64,000 nt of DNA from Paenibacillus plantiphilus (GTDB lineage: Bacteria > Bacillota > Bacilli > Paenibacillales > Paenibacillaceae): NCBI RefSeq assembly GCF_927798095.1, contig NZ_CAKMMF010000004.1:186001-250000 (forward strand). The letters run 5' to 3'. Made by a program: the position numbers and the translations under genes. Positions within the stretch are counted from its first letter, which is position 1; each line of letters starts with the position of its first letter. The notes beneath the pieces are model-generated. The model was not told the DNA's origin and made no database searches. It was given only the letters and a program-made list of their open reading frames with translations. Positions 1 through 10,687 of this stretch are shown one piece after another.

Positions 1-2866
1 ATCCAAGGAACGTCTCGAACGGAATATCCTGTCCCTCTCCCTTGAGCGGCTTGCCGCAGTTCGGACAGAGTTTGTCCGGCAGGTCAAAACCGCTTGGGTA
101 GCTTCCATCCAGAAACCATTCACTGTATTTGCAGGCTTCACTCAGACAGGTATAATGCGCCGGAAGCGGGTTAACCTCAGATATGCCGAGAAATGTAGCA
201 ACGACTGATGAGCCGACAGAACCACGGGAGCCAACCAGATATCCGTCCTGATTGGATTTCTTGACAAGCCGTTCCGAGATCAGATAGTTGGCGGAGAAGC
301 CGAACTTGATAATCGGCACCAGCTCCTTCTCCAGACGCTGTACGACAACATCAGGCAGCGGCTCGCCATACTGCCTCTTCGCCGTCTCGTAGCAGGTGTT
401 GCGTATTTCTTCATCTGCGCCCTCGATAATCGGTGTGAACAGCTTGTCCGGGAACATCTCGAACGGCTCGAACCGTTCAGCGAGCTCCACCGTGTTCTTC
501 ACAACAACCTCATGCGCTCTGGCTTCCCCGAGGAAAGCAAACTCCGCCAGCATCTCCTTCGTCGTGCGGAAATGAGCATCCGGCTTCTGGAGATCCTTCA
601 GCGGACTAAAGCCCGTTATTCCATTAATCGTAATGTCCCGGAAGATTTTCTCCCGATGCAGCAAATAATGGACGTTGCCTGTCGCAATAACAGGCTTGCC
701 CAGCTTGTCACCAATCTCGCAAACGCGGCGAAGCGCCCCTTCGATCTCGGCGCGGCTTGCGACGAAGCCTTTGTCAACCAAATGCATGTAGAAGCCTACC
801 GGTTGAATTTCCAGCACATCGTAGTAGAGAGCGACTTCCTCCGCTTCCTCCATCGATTTGTTCATAACCGTCTCGAAGAACTCGCCTCTCTCGCAGCCCG
901 AGATGATCAATAAGCCATCCCTAAGCTCGGTCAGCTTGCTCTTGGGAATACAGGGCACACGCTTGAAATGCTCGGTATGGGAAAGCGATACAAGCTTGAA
1001 CAGGTTCTTCTTGCCGATTGCATTCAATGCGTAGATACAGCAATGGAACGGACGTGAATTGGAGAAATCCAATCCGACATAATCGTTCAGCATATGCAAG
1101 CCCGTCACATTGCGCTGGACGGCATCGCCGATCAGCCCCATGAGCACCCCGCCAAGCGCGATGGAGTCATCGATTGCCCGGTGATGATTCTCCAGACTGA
1201 CCTTATATTTGTCAGACAGCGTGTTCAACCGATGATTCTTCATCGACGGATGAAGGAAACGGGCCAGCTCCAATGTATCCAGCACAGGATTACCCACTTC
1301 TGGAAGACCATTTGCTTTGCAGGCCGCTTGAATGAAGCCCATATCAAATCGGGCATTATGCGCGACAAGCACCGCATCATCGATAAAGGTAATAAATTCG
1401 CGCAGCTTGGGCGGCAGCTCCGGCGCATCCTTCACCATATCGTTCGTAATATTGGTCAGCTGCTGGATGTTATATGGAATATCCTCATGCGGATTAATAA
1501 AGGTTGAGAAACGGTCAATTTCTTTTCCTTCCTTCATTTTAACGCCAGCGAGCTCGATAATTTTGTTATTAATGACCGACAGCCCCGTCGTTTCTATATC
1601 GAACACAACGTAGACCGCGCTTTCGAGTATTTCCTCACGCGCGTTCATAACCATCGGGATCGCATCATTGACCACATTTGCTTCCAGTCCGAACAGCACT
1701 TTGATATCATGCTTCTTTGCTGCTTTTGCAGCATCGGGATAACATTGCACATTGCTGTGATCTGTTATTGCGATTGCCTTGTGCCCCCACTTTGCCGCCT
1801 GCTTCACATAATCGCCAATCGGCGTTATCCCGTCCATCGTGCTCATCGTAGAGTGCAAGTGAAACTCCACTCGCTTCTCCTCTGCATCGTCCTTCATTTC
1901 TTTGGGCGCGAGCACTTCATGAAGATCGGAAGGCATCATAACTAGCTCCGGCTCCTGCATGAACCGGTCATATTCAACCCGGCCTCTTGCCTTCACCCAC
2001 TTGCCGTTGGCAAGCTGGCTCAGCACCTTCACATCATCCTTCGTCTTCCCGAACATCTTCATTGCAATCGAATCCGTGAAGTCGGTCAGATTAAAGGTGA
2101 ACAAGGTGCTGCCATTGCGAAGCTCCTTCACGTCCAGGCCGAATACCGTTCCTTGAACCGTCACCTTCTTCTCTTCCTCAATGACGTTCATGATCGGCAC
2201 CGCTTCTTCACGAATGTCATAACCAACGACGAGGCGAACCTCGCCTTCCTCGACCGGCGGCGCTTCTGCTGCCGCGCTGCTCATCATCTGCTGGATGACC
2301 TCGCGCTCTGCAAGGTCGCGCTGCTGTGCAAACTGCTCATAAACCTCTTGGCTTGATTGCCCAACCGCCAGCTTCATTCGGCAGGCGCGCTGGAACTGCT
2401 GCTGGAAAAATGAAACGGCCAGCTCATCCAGCTTCTTCTTGCGGGCAAGCTCCAATCCCATTTCATCCAGCAAAGAGAGTGTGATAAGACCGCCCTCAAT
2501 CTCCATCGCCGCTTTGCCCAGCCACCCGTTCACAGATGCATTGTTCTGCTGCACCCATTCCACAAATGTCGGCCAATATTCGCGTACAAGCAGATCCGTA
2601 TTTACAGACTCCTCATAGTTGAATTGAAAGGAGACCTCTGCAATGTGAGCAAACTTAGACCGTACAGAACGGCAAAAAACACCAAAAGCCGGTAAAGGAA
2701 TCAAAGACGTTTTGCATATGCAAAACGTCCACTCCCGGTTGCTCCGGCTTACAATCACTTTATCTATATAACCATCCCCAAAATGCTCATCCAACAGCCC
2801 TTGCGGAATTTCTGCCTGCTTCAGTAGCAGCTCGAAACGATGCCGCTTATCTCCGGTTTGGTTCAT
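1..2866 (-). CDS. polC: DNA polymerase III PolC, Gram-positive replicative polymerase (3' end outside window)
   Basis: I translated this by hand because the frame runs off the left edge without a stop; about 955 residues are present against a usual length near 1440. The start is an ATG at 2866 with GGGGGAGG just upstream. In order there is an N-terminal domain, an OB-fold segment, a PHP domain opening with HLHSTMS near residue 335, an inserted DnaQ-like 3'-5' exonuclease with DIETTGLS near residue 420, then the rest of PHP and the start of the polymerase core, ending at the cysteine motif CPNCGKP. The OB-PHP-exonuclease order is diagnostic of PolC rather than DnaE. It is the leading-strand replicase of low-GC Gram-positives. 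It follows proS by 97 bases, as in Bacillus. The palm active site is outside the window. Confidence 0.97.
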   Translation of the reverse strand, partial: MNQTGDKRHRFELLLKQAEIPQGLLDEHFGDGYIDKVIVSRSNREWTFCICKTSLIPLPAFGVFCRSVRSKFAHIAEVSFQFNYEESVNTDLLVREYWPTFVEWVQQNNASVNGWLGKAAMEIEGGLITLSLLDEMGLELARKKKLDELAVSFFQQQFQRACRMKLAVGQSSQEVYEQFAQQRDLAEREVIQQMMSSAAAEAPPVEEGEVRLVVGYDIREEAVPIMNVIEEEKKVTVQGTVFGLDVKELRNGSTLFTFNLTDFTDSIAMKMFGKTKDDVKVLSQLANGKWVKARGRVEYDRFMQEPELVMMPSDLHEVLAPKEMKDDAEEKRVEFHLHSTMSTMDGITPIGDYVKQAAKWGHKAIAITDHSNVQCYPDAAKAAKKHDIKVLFGLEANVVNDAIPMVMNAREEILESAVYVVFDIETTGLSVINNKIIELAGVKMKEGKEIDRFSTFINPHEDIPYNIQQLTNITNDMVKDAPELPPKLREFITFIDDAVLVAHNARFDMGFIQAACKANGLPEVGNPVLDTLELARFLHPSMKNHRLNTLSDKYKVSLENHHRAIDDSIALGGVLMGLIGDAVQRNVTGLHMLNDYVGLDFSNSRPFHCCIYALNAIGKKNLFKLVSLSHTEHFKRVPCIPKSKLTELRDGLLIISGCERGEFFETVMNKSMEEAEEVALYYDVLEIQPVGFYMHLVDKGFVASRAEIEGALRRVCEIGDKLGKPVIATGNVHYLLHREKIFRDITINGITGFSPLKDLQKPDAHFRTTKEMLAEFAFLGEARAHEVVVKNTVELAERFEPFEMFPDKLFTPIIEGADEEIRNTCYETAKRQYGEPLPDVVVQRLEKELVPIIKFGFSANYLISERLVKKSNQDGYLVGSRGSVGSSVVATFLGISEVNPLPAHYTCLSEACKYSEWFLDGSYPSGFDLPDKLCPNCGKPLKGEGQDIPFETFLG

Positions 2867-2892
2867 TGTTTCCTCCCCCAAGAAGAAACGCC

Positions 2893-2945
2893 GCCGCCCT
2901 TCACATTCTCTTGCAGAGCCATGCACATGGGCGGCAGCGCTAAAT
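2893..2945 (-). terminator. Weak hairpin between proS and polC
   Basis: A 7-bp perfect inverted repeat (GCCGCCC / GGGCGGC) with a long loop sits in the 97-bp gap between proS and polC. On the minus strand it is followed by GGCGTTTCTTCTT, which is only partly U-rich. It could be a leaky terminator or a simple 3' hairpin of the proS message. Confidence 0.3.
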
Positions 2946-2963
2946 TCCTGTCTTGACAGTTAA

Positions 2964-4412
2964 TCAGTACGCACGCGCAAATACTACTGTGTGTGCTGCT
3001 TTTTCTTCACATACGAGACATTTGGTCTTCTTCTCTGCCGGTTGGAACGGAATATTGCGGCTCGTTGCGCCAGTCTCTTCCTTTACCTGCCGCTCACACG
3101 CTTCTGAACCGCACCAGCCCGCAAGCACGAAGCCTCTCTTCTCTTCCATCATAGCCTTCATCTCATCGAGCGTCTCTACAGAATGCGAATGATCCGCACG
3201 GAATTGCTTCGCACGCTCTAACATATCTGCCTGAATCTCAACAAGCATCCGTTGTATCTCCGCCGTCAGATTGACCTGCTCGACGATGCGCTTCTCGCCC
3301 GTAATACGCGAGACGAGAACGACTTGTCCATTCTCCATATCGCGCGGTCCAAGCTCCAGACGAAGCGGAACGCCGCGCATTTCGTATTCATTAAATTTCC
3401 AGCCAGGACTTACATCACTGCGGTCATCTACTTTAACCCGAATTCCTGCACGTTTAAGCTCCGCATACAATTCATCCACACGGCCAATAACCTGCTCGCG
3501 TGTCTTCGCCGGACCAATCGGGATCATAATTACCTGTGTCGGCGCCACCTTCGGCGGAAGCACAAGACCGCGATCGTCGCCATGCACCATAATAAGGGCA
3601 CCCAGCAATCGAGTCGAAACACCCCATGAGGTCGTGTGCGCGTACTGCTGCGTGTTCTCACGATCAAGGAATTTAATATCGAAGGCAACGGCAAAGTTCG
3701 TGCCGAGAAAATGCGATGTGCCCGCCTGAACAGCACGTCCATCCTTCATCATCGCTTCGATGGAATACGTATCCACAGCGCCGGCAAACTTCTCGGAAGG
3801 CGTCTTCTGGCCGACGATCACCGGAATTGCCAAGAAATTCTCAGCAAATTCCGTGTAGATGTCAAGCATCGCATTCGTCTCCTGCCGCGCTTCCTCTTCC
3901 GTTTCATGCGCAGTATGGCCTTCCTGCCATAGAAATTCCGTTGTGCGCAGGAAAGGCAAGGTCCGCTTCTCCCAACGCACCACATTCGCCCATTGGTTAA
4001 TCAATACAGGAAGGTCGCGATAGGATTGAATCCATTTGGAGTACATATGTCCAATAATGGTCTCCGAGGTCGGACGAATAGCGAGGCGCTCTTCGAGCTT
4101 CTCTCCTCCGGCTTCTGTCACCCACGGGAGCTCAGGGTTGAACCCTTCGACATGCTCCTTCTCCTTTTGGAAGAAGCTCTCAGGAATGAACATCGGGAAG
4201 TAGGCATTCCGATGGCCCGTTTCCTTGAACTTCCGATCCAGCTCATCCTTGATATGCTCCCAAATTTCGAAGCCCTCCGGACGGAACACGATACAGCCCC
4301 GGACAGGCGAGTAATCCATTAACTCCGCTTTCTTAATTACATCGATATACCATCTTGAGAAATCCTCGCCCTGTGGCGTTATTTCGGTAACAAATTGCTT
4401 ATCTTTCGACAT
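2964..4412 (-). CDS. proS: Prolyl-tRNA synthetase, short eukaryote/archaeal-like type
   Basis: The protein charges tRNA-Pro with proline in the cytoplasm. Class II synthetase motifs are visible: PTSET at 114-118, the motif 2 segment RTTEFLWQEG at 156-165, and motif 3 near 265-285 (HGDDRGLVLPP). The C-terminus has a four-cysteine zinc-type region (WCGSEAC, then CLVC) and ends in tyrosine. At 482 residues, with no editing insertion between motifs 2 and 3, it is the short ProS-type-3 form. The B. subtilis enzyme at this locus is the longer bacterial type with an inserted editing domain. It lies between rseP and polC, the standard position. The start is an ATG with a GGGGAG site about 12 bases upstream. 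Confidence 0.96.
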   Translation of the reverse strand: MSKDKQFVTEITPQGEDFSRWYIDVIKKAELMDYSPVRGCIVFRPEGFEIWEHIKDELDRKFKETGHRNAYFPMFIPESFFQKEKEHVEGFNPELPWVTEAGGEKLEERLAIRPTSETIIGHMYSKWIQSYRDLPVLINQWANVVRWEKRTLPFLRTTEFLWQEGHTAHETEEEARQETNAMLDIYTEFAENFLAIPVIVGQKTPSEKFAGAVDTYSIEAMMKDGRAVQAGTSHFLGTNFAVAFDIKFLDRENTQQYAHTTSWGVSTRLLGALIMVHGDDRGLVLPPKVAPTQVIMIPIGPAKTREQVIGRVDELYAELKRAGIRVKVDDRSDVSPGWKFNEYEMRGVPLRLELGPRDMENGQVVLVSRITGEKRIVEQVNLTAEIQRMLVEIQADMLERAKQFRADHSHSVETLDEMKAMMEEKRGFVLAGWCGSEACERQVKEETGATSRNIPFQPAEKKTKCLVCEEKAAHTVVFARAY

Positions 4413-4421
4413 GACCGACTA

Positions 4422-5699
4422 TTACTCCCCTCTAACCAATCGAAGAATATCATTGTAAGTTACGGCTAGCATGAGCAGCATCAATAGGGCGAAGCCGATA
4501 AAATGCACCATGCTCTCACGGTTCGGATTAATCGGTTTCCTGCGCACCGCTTCAAGTCCCAGGAACAGCAAACGGCTTCCATCCAGTGCTGGAATAGGGA
4601 GCAGGTTGAATATTCCAAGATATAAGCTTAGCAGCGCAGCCCATCTCGTAAGCTCTGGAAATCCTTGCGCCGCAATTTCTCCAGTAACCTGCGCTGTCCG
4701 AACAGGACCGCCTAAATCATCCAGCTTGAAATCACCGATGATCAGCTTCTTAAACCCTTCAAAAATACTAATTGTCATTTGCTTCATATACCAACCTGAT
4801 TCCTCGAAAGTCTCCAGGAAGGTTGCAGGTCGCGTTGGATATGCAGGCCCCACTCCTACTTTTCCAATGCCCGTTGTCTCTTCAGGCTTAGGCGTAATCG
4901 TTAGCTCAAGCTGTTGATTATCGCGAATTACCGTCCATTTCTGCGGCACATCCGGCGACTTTTTAATCATATCGACCATCTTATCCGCATCAATCCCAAT
5001 CGGAACACCATTGATAGCTTGAATGACATCGCCTTCCTTGAGACCCGCAGCAGCAGCCGGCATCTCCTTATCGAGATAACCGACTAGCAGACGATCAGGA
5101 TTCTCCATCGGAACGCCTTGCATGGTAATGTACAACGCGAATAAAACAAACGCGAGCACGAAGTTCATGACCGGTCCCGCAAAAATTGCCAGCGAACGCT
5201 GGCCGACCGTCTTGCTGCCGAACTGCCGGTTCAGAGGAGCAATCTGAGTCTCTTTCCCCTTTGCAATGAGAAGCGCTGCAGGATGAACGGGATACGTCTC
5301 TGAAACTCCGTCGGAGACAAGTGTCAATTGCAGCTTCTTCTCAATATCAATGGCCTCAACTTCACCGCGAACAACGTTGGCTCGCTCATCAAGGCGATCC
5401 AAATAGAACCGCGACACAGCATTGTCCTTCAATCGAACCGCTATCGTCTGGCCCGGTTGAACCTCTACAAGCTCGGGGTCCTCCCCCGCCATGCGGACAT
5501 AACCTCCCGCTGGGATCAAGCGCAGTGTATAACGCGTTTCACCGCGTTTCACCGAGAATAGCTTGGGACCAAATCCGATTGCGAATTCCCTGACGAGAAT
5601 TCCGGCACGTTTGGCAAAGTAATAGTGACCCCATTCATGGATCGTCACTATGACAAAAAAGACGAGTACCGTCATAAAGACGATTTGAACCATTTCCAT
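4422..5699 (-). CDS. rseP: Site-2 intramembrane metalloprotease RseP
   Basis: This is an M50-family zinc protease in the membrane that makes the second cut in membrane-bound anti-sigma factors and clears signal-peptide remnants. HEWGH at residues 21-25 is the zinc-binding HExxH motif in the first membrane helix. A PDZ domain lies around 200-275 (AAAGLKEGDVIQAINGVPI), and the second metal-site motif (NLLPIPALDG) is near residue 370 before the last helix. The length of 425 matches B. subtilis RasP (YluC). The ATG has GGAGG ten bases upstream. It sits between dxr and proS in the conserved uppS-cdsA-dxr-rseP-proS-polC order. Confidence 0.96.
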   Translation of the reverse strand: MEMVQIVFMTVLVFFVIVTIHEWGHYYFAKRAGILVREFAIGFGPKLFSVKRGETRYTLRLIPAGGYVRMAGEDPELVEVQPGQTIAVRLKDNAVSRFYLDRLDERANVVRGEVEAIDIEKKLQLTLVSDGVSETYPVHPAALLIAKGKETQIAPLNRQFGSKTVGQRSLAIFAGPVMNFVLAFVLFALYITMQGVPMENPDRLLVGYLDKEMPAAAAGLKEGDVIQAINGVPIGIDADKMVDMIKKSPDVPQKWTVIRDNQQLELTITPKPEETTGIGKVGVGPAYPTRPATFLETFEESGWYMKQMTISIFEGFKKLIIGDFKLDDLGGPVRTAQVTGEIAAQGFPELTRWAALLSLYLGIFNLLPIPALDGSRLLFLGLEAVRRKPINPNRESMVHFIGFALLMLLMLAVTYNDILRLVRGE

Positions 5700-5779
5700 C
5701 GTTATAGAGCCTCCTGTTTCGTAACGGCTTGTACTTAGATTATCATTATTCTCTCATTCGATACAAGAGAACCTGCGGA

Positions 5780-6919
5780 CTAGATCGTGGCCGCTTCTTT
5801 TCTAGCCCATGCATCAACCTCTGCAATGGCCGCTACGTCAGGAAGATCTACGATGACATGCCTGCTTAGAACTTGTTCAATGACTCGTTCAATATCAAGA
5901 AAAGTGATTGCGCCATCCAGGAAACGGGCCACTGCCGTTTCATTGGCTGCATTAAAGACTGTCGGAGCAGAACGACCGGCTCTGCCGCTCTCATAAGCAA
6001 AGCGCAGACAAGGATAACGGTCAAAGTCCATCTCGCGAAAGCGAAGCGATCCCAGCTTGGCCAAATCCAGCGATTCTGTCGGTGTCGGTCTGCGATCTGG
6101 ATAGGTCAGCGCGTACTGAATCGGCACTCTCATATCCGGCAGCCCAAGCTGGGCAACAATGCTGTTATCAACGAACTCCACATAGGAATGAATAATGCTC
6201 TCCGGATGGATCAGCACATCAATCTCATCATATTGGAGCCCGAACAACCATCTGGCTTCAATAACCTCAAGCCCTTTGTTCGCCATCGTCGCCGAATCGA
6301 TCGTTATCTTCGCTCCCATCGACCAGTTGGGATGATTGAGCGCTTCCGCAACGGTTACGCCTTCAAGCTCTTCCCTTGTGCGATCGCGGAATGAACCGCC
6401 CGATGCTGTCAGTGTAATTCGTTTCACTTGAGCGCGGTTCTCGCCGTTCAGACATTGGAATATAGCCGAATGCTCACTGTCTATAGGCAGTATAGAGACA
6501 CCCTTGTCTGCAGCGCTCTTCATGACAAGATGCCCTGCTGTTACCAGAGTCTCCTTATTCGCCAGACCAATGTTCTTCCCAGCTTCTATCGCTGCAAGCG
6601 TAGCGCTTAGCCCCCTGCTGCCAACAATTGCTGTAACAACTGTATCTGCATCCGTTGCTGCGGCAATCTCAATCAATCCTTGCTCCCCGTAAAGAACCCG
6701 CGTTCCGATCGGCAGATGGGGCTTTATATCATCAATTAGCGACTTTTCAGCCACACATACCGCTTTAGGACGGAATTGCTTCGCCTGCTCAATAAGCAGT
6801 TTAATATTGCTTCCTGCCGCAAGGCCATGAATCTCGTAAGCTTGAGGGTCATTGGCGACAACATCCAATGTCTGTGTGCCAATAGAGCCTGTAGAGCCGA
6901 GTATGGTTAATTTCTTCAT
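5780..6919 (-). CDS. dxr: 1-deoxy-D-xylulose 5-phosphate reductoisomerase
   Basis: It catalyses the NADPH-dependent conversion of deoxyxylulose 5-phosphate to methylerythritol 4-phosphate, the committed step of the MEP isoprenoid pathway. The N-terminus has the dinucleotide motif GSTGSIG at 8-14. SGGSFR near residue 184 and the substrate and metal-binding region (NHPNWSMG, then NKGLEVIEA) follow. The length of 379 is normal. The isoprenoid made here feeds the neighbouring uppS, which makes the lipid carrier for the cell wall, so the cluster is functionally coherent. The ATG has an AGGTGG-like site just upstream and lies 15 bases from the cdsA stop. Confidence 0.97.
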   Translation of the reverse strand: MKKLTILGSTGSIGTQTLDVVANDPQAYEIHGLAAGSNIKLLIEQAKQFRPKAVCVAEKSLIDDIKPHLPIGTRVLYGEQGLIEIAAATDADTVVTAIVGSRGLSATLAAIEAGKNIGLANKETLVTAGHLVMKSAADKGVSILPIDSEHSAIFQCLNGENRAQVKRITLTASGGSFRDRTREELEGVTVAEALNHPNWSMGAKITIDSATMANKGLEVIEARWLFGLQYDEIDVLIHPESIIHSYVEFVDNSIVAQLGLPDMRVPIQYALTYPDRRPTPTESLDLAKLGSLRFREMDFDRYPCLRFAYESGRAGRSAPTVFNAANETAVARFLDGAITFLDIERVIEQVLSRHVIVDLPDVAAIAEVDAWARKEAATI

Positions 6920-6934
6920 TATCCACCTATCCTC

Positions 6935-7732
6935 CTAGCCAAGCGGCAGCAGCTCAGTTATTACCAACAGCGGGAACACGACCAGCCAGCTGTCGCAGCG
7001 GTCCAGAACACCACCATGACCAGGCAATAGCTGTCCGGTATCTTTAATGCCACGAATACGCTTGTAAGCCGATTGAATTAAATCGCCCAGTTGTCCCGCA
7101 ACTGCAGCAATCAAACCAATCAACAGCGCATGTCCCAGCTCAATAGCTTCGGGAGCAGCCAATGGGAATATAGCCGCGACAGCCAGTGCGATCAGCACCC
7201 CGCCCAGCGAGCCTTCAATCGTTTTATTGGGACTGATAGACGGCCATAGCTTATGCTTGCCGATCGCTCGTCCAACAAAGTAAGCGCCGCTGTCCGACGC
7301 CCAGATCGCCCCGAACGCCATACAGGTCGTCAGCAAGCCGTGATCGGCTCCGTTGCGAACCTCAAACATCGCATAGAAGCCGTAACCGACATAGAGCGCG
7401 CCTAGCAGAATCAGGGCAGTTCCATCAATCGTAAACTTGTTCTTCGTCGTTACCGTCAGAACAAACAACAGAATGGCAAGCAGCCATATCACATGCAGGG
7501 CAGAAGGAGCTTGAAGCCCTAGATCATCCCACGGTATTAAAAGATACAGCATGCCGGCATATCCGATCAATGAAGCGGGATGATGCCACTTGAGACCATT
7601 CATTCGAATATATTCCCAGAATCCGATTATAGCCAGCAATACGAGCAGGCCATAAAAGAACCAGCCGCCCAGCACGGTCATTAGAATAAAAACAGCACCG
7701 CCGATGACGCCTGTTATTATACGTTGCTTCAC
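6935..7732 (-). CDS. cdsA: Phosphatidate cytidylyltransferase (CDP-diglyceride synthase)
   Basis: This integral membrane enzyme makes CDP-diacylglycerol from phosphatidic acid and CTP, the precursor of phosphatidylglycerol and other phospholipids. The protein is almost wholly hydrophobic helices and carries the family signature near the C-terminus (KRIRGIKDTGQLLPGHGG followed by LDRCDS). A cysteine stands where many homologues have phenylalanine or methionine in LDRxDS; the catalytic aspartates are kept. The start is GTG with GGAG about 12 bases upstream. It is cotranscribed with uppS and dxr. Confidence 0.95.
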   Translation of the reverse strand: MKQRIITGVIGGAVFILMTVLGGWFFYGLLVLLAIIGFWEYIRMNGLKWHHPASLIGYAGMLYLLIPWDDLGLQAPSALHVIWLLAILLFVLTVTTKNKFTIDGTALILLGALYVGYGFYAMFEVRNGADHGLLTTCMAFGAIWASDSGAYFVGRAIGKHKLWPSISPNKTIEGSLGGVLIALAVAAIFPLAAPEAIELGHALLIGLIAAVAGQLGDLIQSAYKRIRGIKDTGQLLPGHGGVLDRCDSWLVVFPLLVITELLPLG

Positions 7733-7759
7733 TGCGTCAACACTCTCCTATAAAGCCAG

Positions 7760-8527
7760 CTATACACCGCCATATCGACGCACTCGACGCTGGTATTCGC
7801 GAACGGCTTCATAAAAATGTTCTTCTGTAAATTCAGGCCAGTAGACATCGGTAAACCACAATTCACTATAGGCAAGCTGCCAGAGCATGAAATTGCTTAT
7901 TCGCAGCTCTCCGCTTGTGCGGATGAGCAGATCCGGATTAGGGATGCCCGCAGTAAGGAGACTGCCCTCCATATGGGTATCATTAATATCCCCTGGCAGC
8001 AGCCTTCCGGCCTGCACCTCTTCCCCAATCAGGCGAACAGCCTCAATCATTTCTTTCCTGCTGCCGTAATTAAGCGCAAAATTAAGAACCAGTCCCGTAT
8101 TATTTGCTGTTTGCTTAATCGCCTCTTCGACAGCCCTTAATGTATGATCAGGCAGGTCTCCCTTATAGCCCATCATACGGACCTGTACATTCTTTTCTAT
8201 CAATTCTTTCAACTCGATGGCAAGAAACTCTTGCGGAAGCTTCATAAGAAACTCAACTTCCGCCTTAGGTCTCTTCCAATTCTCTGTCGAAAACGCATAT
8301 AACGTTAAATATTTGACACCTAGCCGGTCGGCAGCCATCGTAATCCGTTTGACTGTCTTCATTCCGGAATGGTGTCCGGCCATCCGCGGAAGACCGCGGC
8401 TCTTGGCCCACCTGCCGTTGCCATCCATAATAACTGCAATATGCTGCGGTATCTTGTCGGCGCTAAGCGCCTCCTCAGAAGCCGGCTTTGGCGTTCTTCC
8501 GAATAATGCTTTCAATCGCTGAAACAC
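7760..8527 (-). CDS. uppS: Undecaprenyl diphosphate synthase
   Basis: This cis-prenyltransferase condenses isopentenyl diphosphate onto farnesyl diphosphate to give the C55 carrier for peptidoglycan and teichoic acid synthesis. The catalytic motif HIAVIMDGNGRW lies at 29-40, with Asp35 binding the diphosphate. The C-terminal signature (DLLIRTSGELRISNFMLWQ) is intact. The length of 255 is normal. The start is GTG at 8527 with GGAGG eight bases upstream. The gene follows frr by 73 bases and precedes cdsA. Confidence 0.96.
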   Translation of the reverse strand: MFQRLKALFGRTPKPASEEALSADKIPQHIAVIMDGNGRWAKSRGLPRMAGHHSGMKTVKRITMAADRLGVKYLTLYAFSTENWKRPKAEVEFLMKLPQEFLAIELKELIEKNVQVRMMGYKGDLPDHTLRAVEEAIKQTANNTGLVLNFALNYGSRKEMIEAVRLIGEEVQAGRLLPGDINDTHMEGSLLTAGIPNPDLLIRTSGELRISNFMLWQLAYSELWFTDVYWPEFTEEHFYEAVREYQRRVRRYGGV

Positions 8528-8600
8528 GTGCTTTACCTCCCACCGCTAACGTCAATTTATGCAACAAACCCCACCTGTTGGAGGGGCCGGTGAGCTTGCT

Positions 8601-9154
8601 TTATACTTCCATAATTTCTTTCTCTTTGGCTGCGAGCACTTTGTCTACTTCAGCGACAAACTTGTCTGTCGTCTTCTGTATATCGTCCTGATGCCGGCGG
8701 GACTCATCTTCGGAAATATCCGATTTCTCCAGCTTCTTAATATCATCATTGGCATCGCGGCGCACATTGCGGACAGCAACCTTCGCCTCTTCACCAAACT
8801 TCTTCGTCATCTTGACAAGCTCTGCACGCCGTTCTTCCGTCAATGCAGGAATGCCAATGCGAATCGTGCTGCCGTCATTAGACGGAGTCAGTCCAAGATC
8901 AGACTTCAGAATCGCTTTCTCTATAGCGCCAACCGATGTTTTATCCCACGGCTGAATAAGCAGCGTGCGGGTATCCGGCGTATTAATGTTCGCCAATTGG
9001 CTGACGGGCGTCATCGCCCCGTAATATTCAACTTGAACGCGATCGAGCAGTGCAGGAGTAGCACGGCCTGCACGAAGAGTTGAGAGATCGCGTTTTAATG
9101 CGCCGATCGCTTTCTCCATCCGATCCTCTGCGCTTTTTTTAATCGATTGCGGCA

Positions 9155-9155
<1 letters not shown>
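8601..9155 (-). CDS. frr: Ribosome recycling factor
   Basis: It splits the post-termination ribosome with EF-G. The 184-residue length and features such as [19 protein letters not shown], the PWD segment and the charged C-terminal helical hairpin match RRF. Its ATG overlaps the pyrH stop codon by one base (TAATG), and its Shine-Dalgarno (AAAGGGAGTG) lies inside the end of pyrH, so the two genes are probably translationally coupled. Confidence 0.97.
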
Positions 9156-9889
<734 letters not shown>

Positions 9890-9956
9890 TTACCTCCATC
9901 TTTGACCTTGTTCATAGGCCGCATACTTTTTTATTCTAACCTTCTATTTAAACAAA

Positions 9957-9980
9957 TAGGCGGGGCGGACGCCCCGCCCC
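9957..9980 (-). terminator. GC-rich hairpin between tsf and pyrH, possible attenuator
   Basis: A perfect 8-bp stem (GGCGGGGC / GCCCCGCC) with a 4-base loop lies directly downstream of tsf on the minus strand. It is followed by TATTTGTTTAAAT, an imperfect U-tract. It probably gives partial termination or 3'-end protection, lowering pyrH-frr expression relative to tsf. Confidence 0.5.
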
Positions 9981-9996
9981 GCCTTGTGCGTTCGGT

Positions 9997-10647
9997 TTAC
10001 AGTTTTGCCTGAGACATAACTTCAGCAACGAAGTTGTCTTCTTTTTTCTCCAAGCCTTCGCCAAGCTCGTAACGAACAAAGCGACGGATCGAAATATTTT
10101 CACCGATTGTGCTGATTTTTTCGTTCAGCAGTTGAGCGATTGTTTTGTCTGGATCTTTGATGAAAGATTGCTCCAGCAAACAGAATTCCTCGTAGTATTT
10201 GCCAAGACGGCCTTCAACCATTTTCTCAACGATTTTCTCTGGCTTGCCTTCGTTCAAAGCTTGAGCTGTCAGAATCTCGCGCTCTTTGTCCAGCTCAGCT
10301 TGCGAAACTTCCTCACGGCTAACGAATTTCGGATTAGCCGCTGCGATTTGCATCGCAATATCACGAGCGAAGTCACGGAATTGATCCGTTTTGCCTACGA
10401 AGTCCGTTTCGCAGTTGATTTCCACGAGAACGCCGATACGGCCGCCCGCATGAATGTAAGATTCAACAACGCCCTCTGTAGCTACACGACCTGCTTTGTT
10501 AGCTGCAGCAGAAAGGCCTTTCTCGCGGAGAAGATCGATTGCTTTGGATACATCGCCATTCGTTTCATCAAGCGCTTTCTTGCAATCGAGCATGCCTGCA
10601 CCTGTTTTTTCACGCAATTCTTTTACTGCACTCGCACTAACTGCCAT
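9997..10647 (-). CDS. tsf: Translation elongation factor Ts
   Basis: EF-Ts is the nucleotide exchange factor of EF-Tu. The N-terminal UBA-like domain ([37 protein letters not shown]) is followed by the core containing [15 protein letters not shown] near residue 77. The 216-residue length is the short form typical of Bacillales. The ATG at 10647 has TAGGAGG upstream. It follows rpsB with a terminator-like hairpin in between. Confidence 0.97.
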   Translation of the reverse strand: MAVSASAVKELREKTGAGMLDCKKALDETNGDVSKAIDLLREKGLSAAANKAGRVATEGVVESYIHAGGRIGVLVEINCETDFVGKTDQFRDFARDIAMQIAAANPKFVSREEVSQAELDKEREILTAQALNEGKPEKIVEKMVEGRLGKYYEEFCLLEQSFIKDPDKTIAQLLNEKISTIGENISIRRFVRYELGEGLEKKEDNFVAEVMSQAKL

Positions 10648-10687
10648 GATGGAGACCTCCTAGTATCATCTATCGTATTCTCATTCG

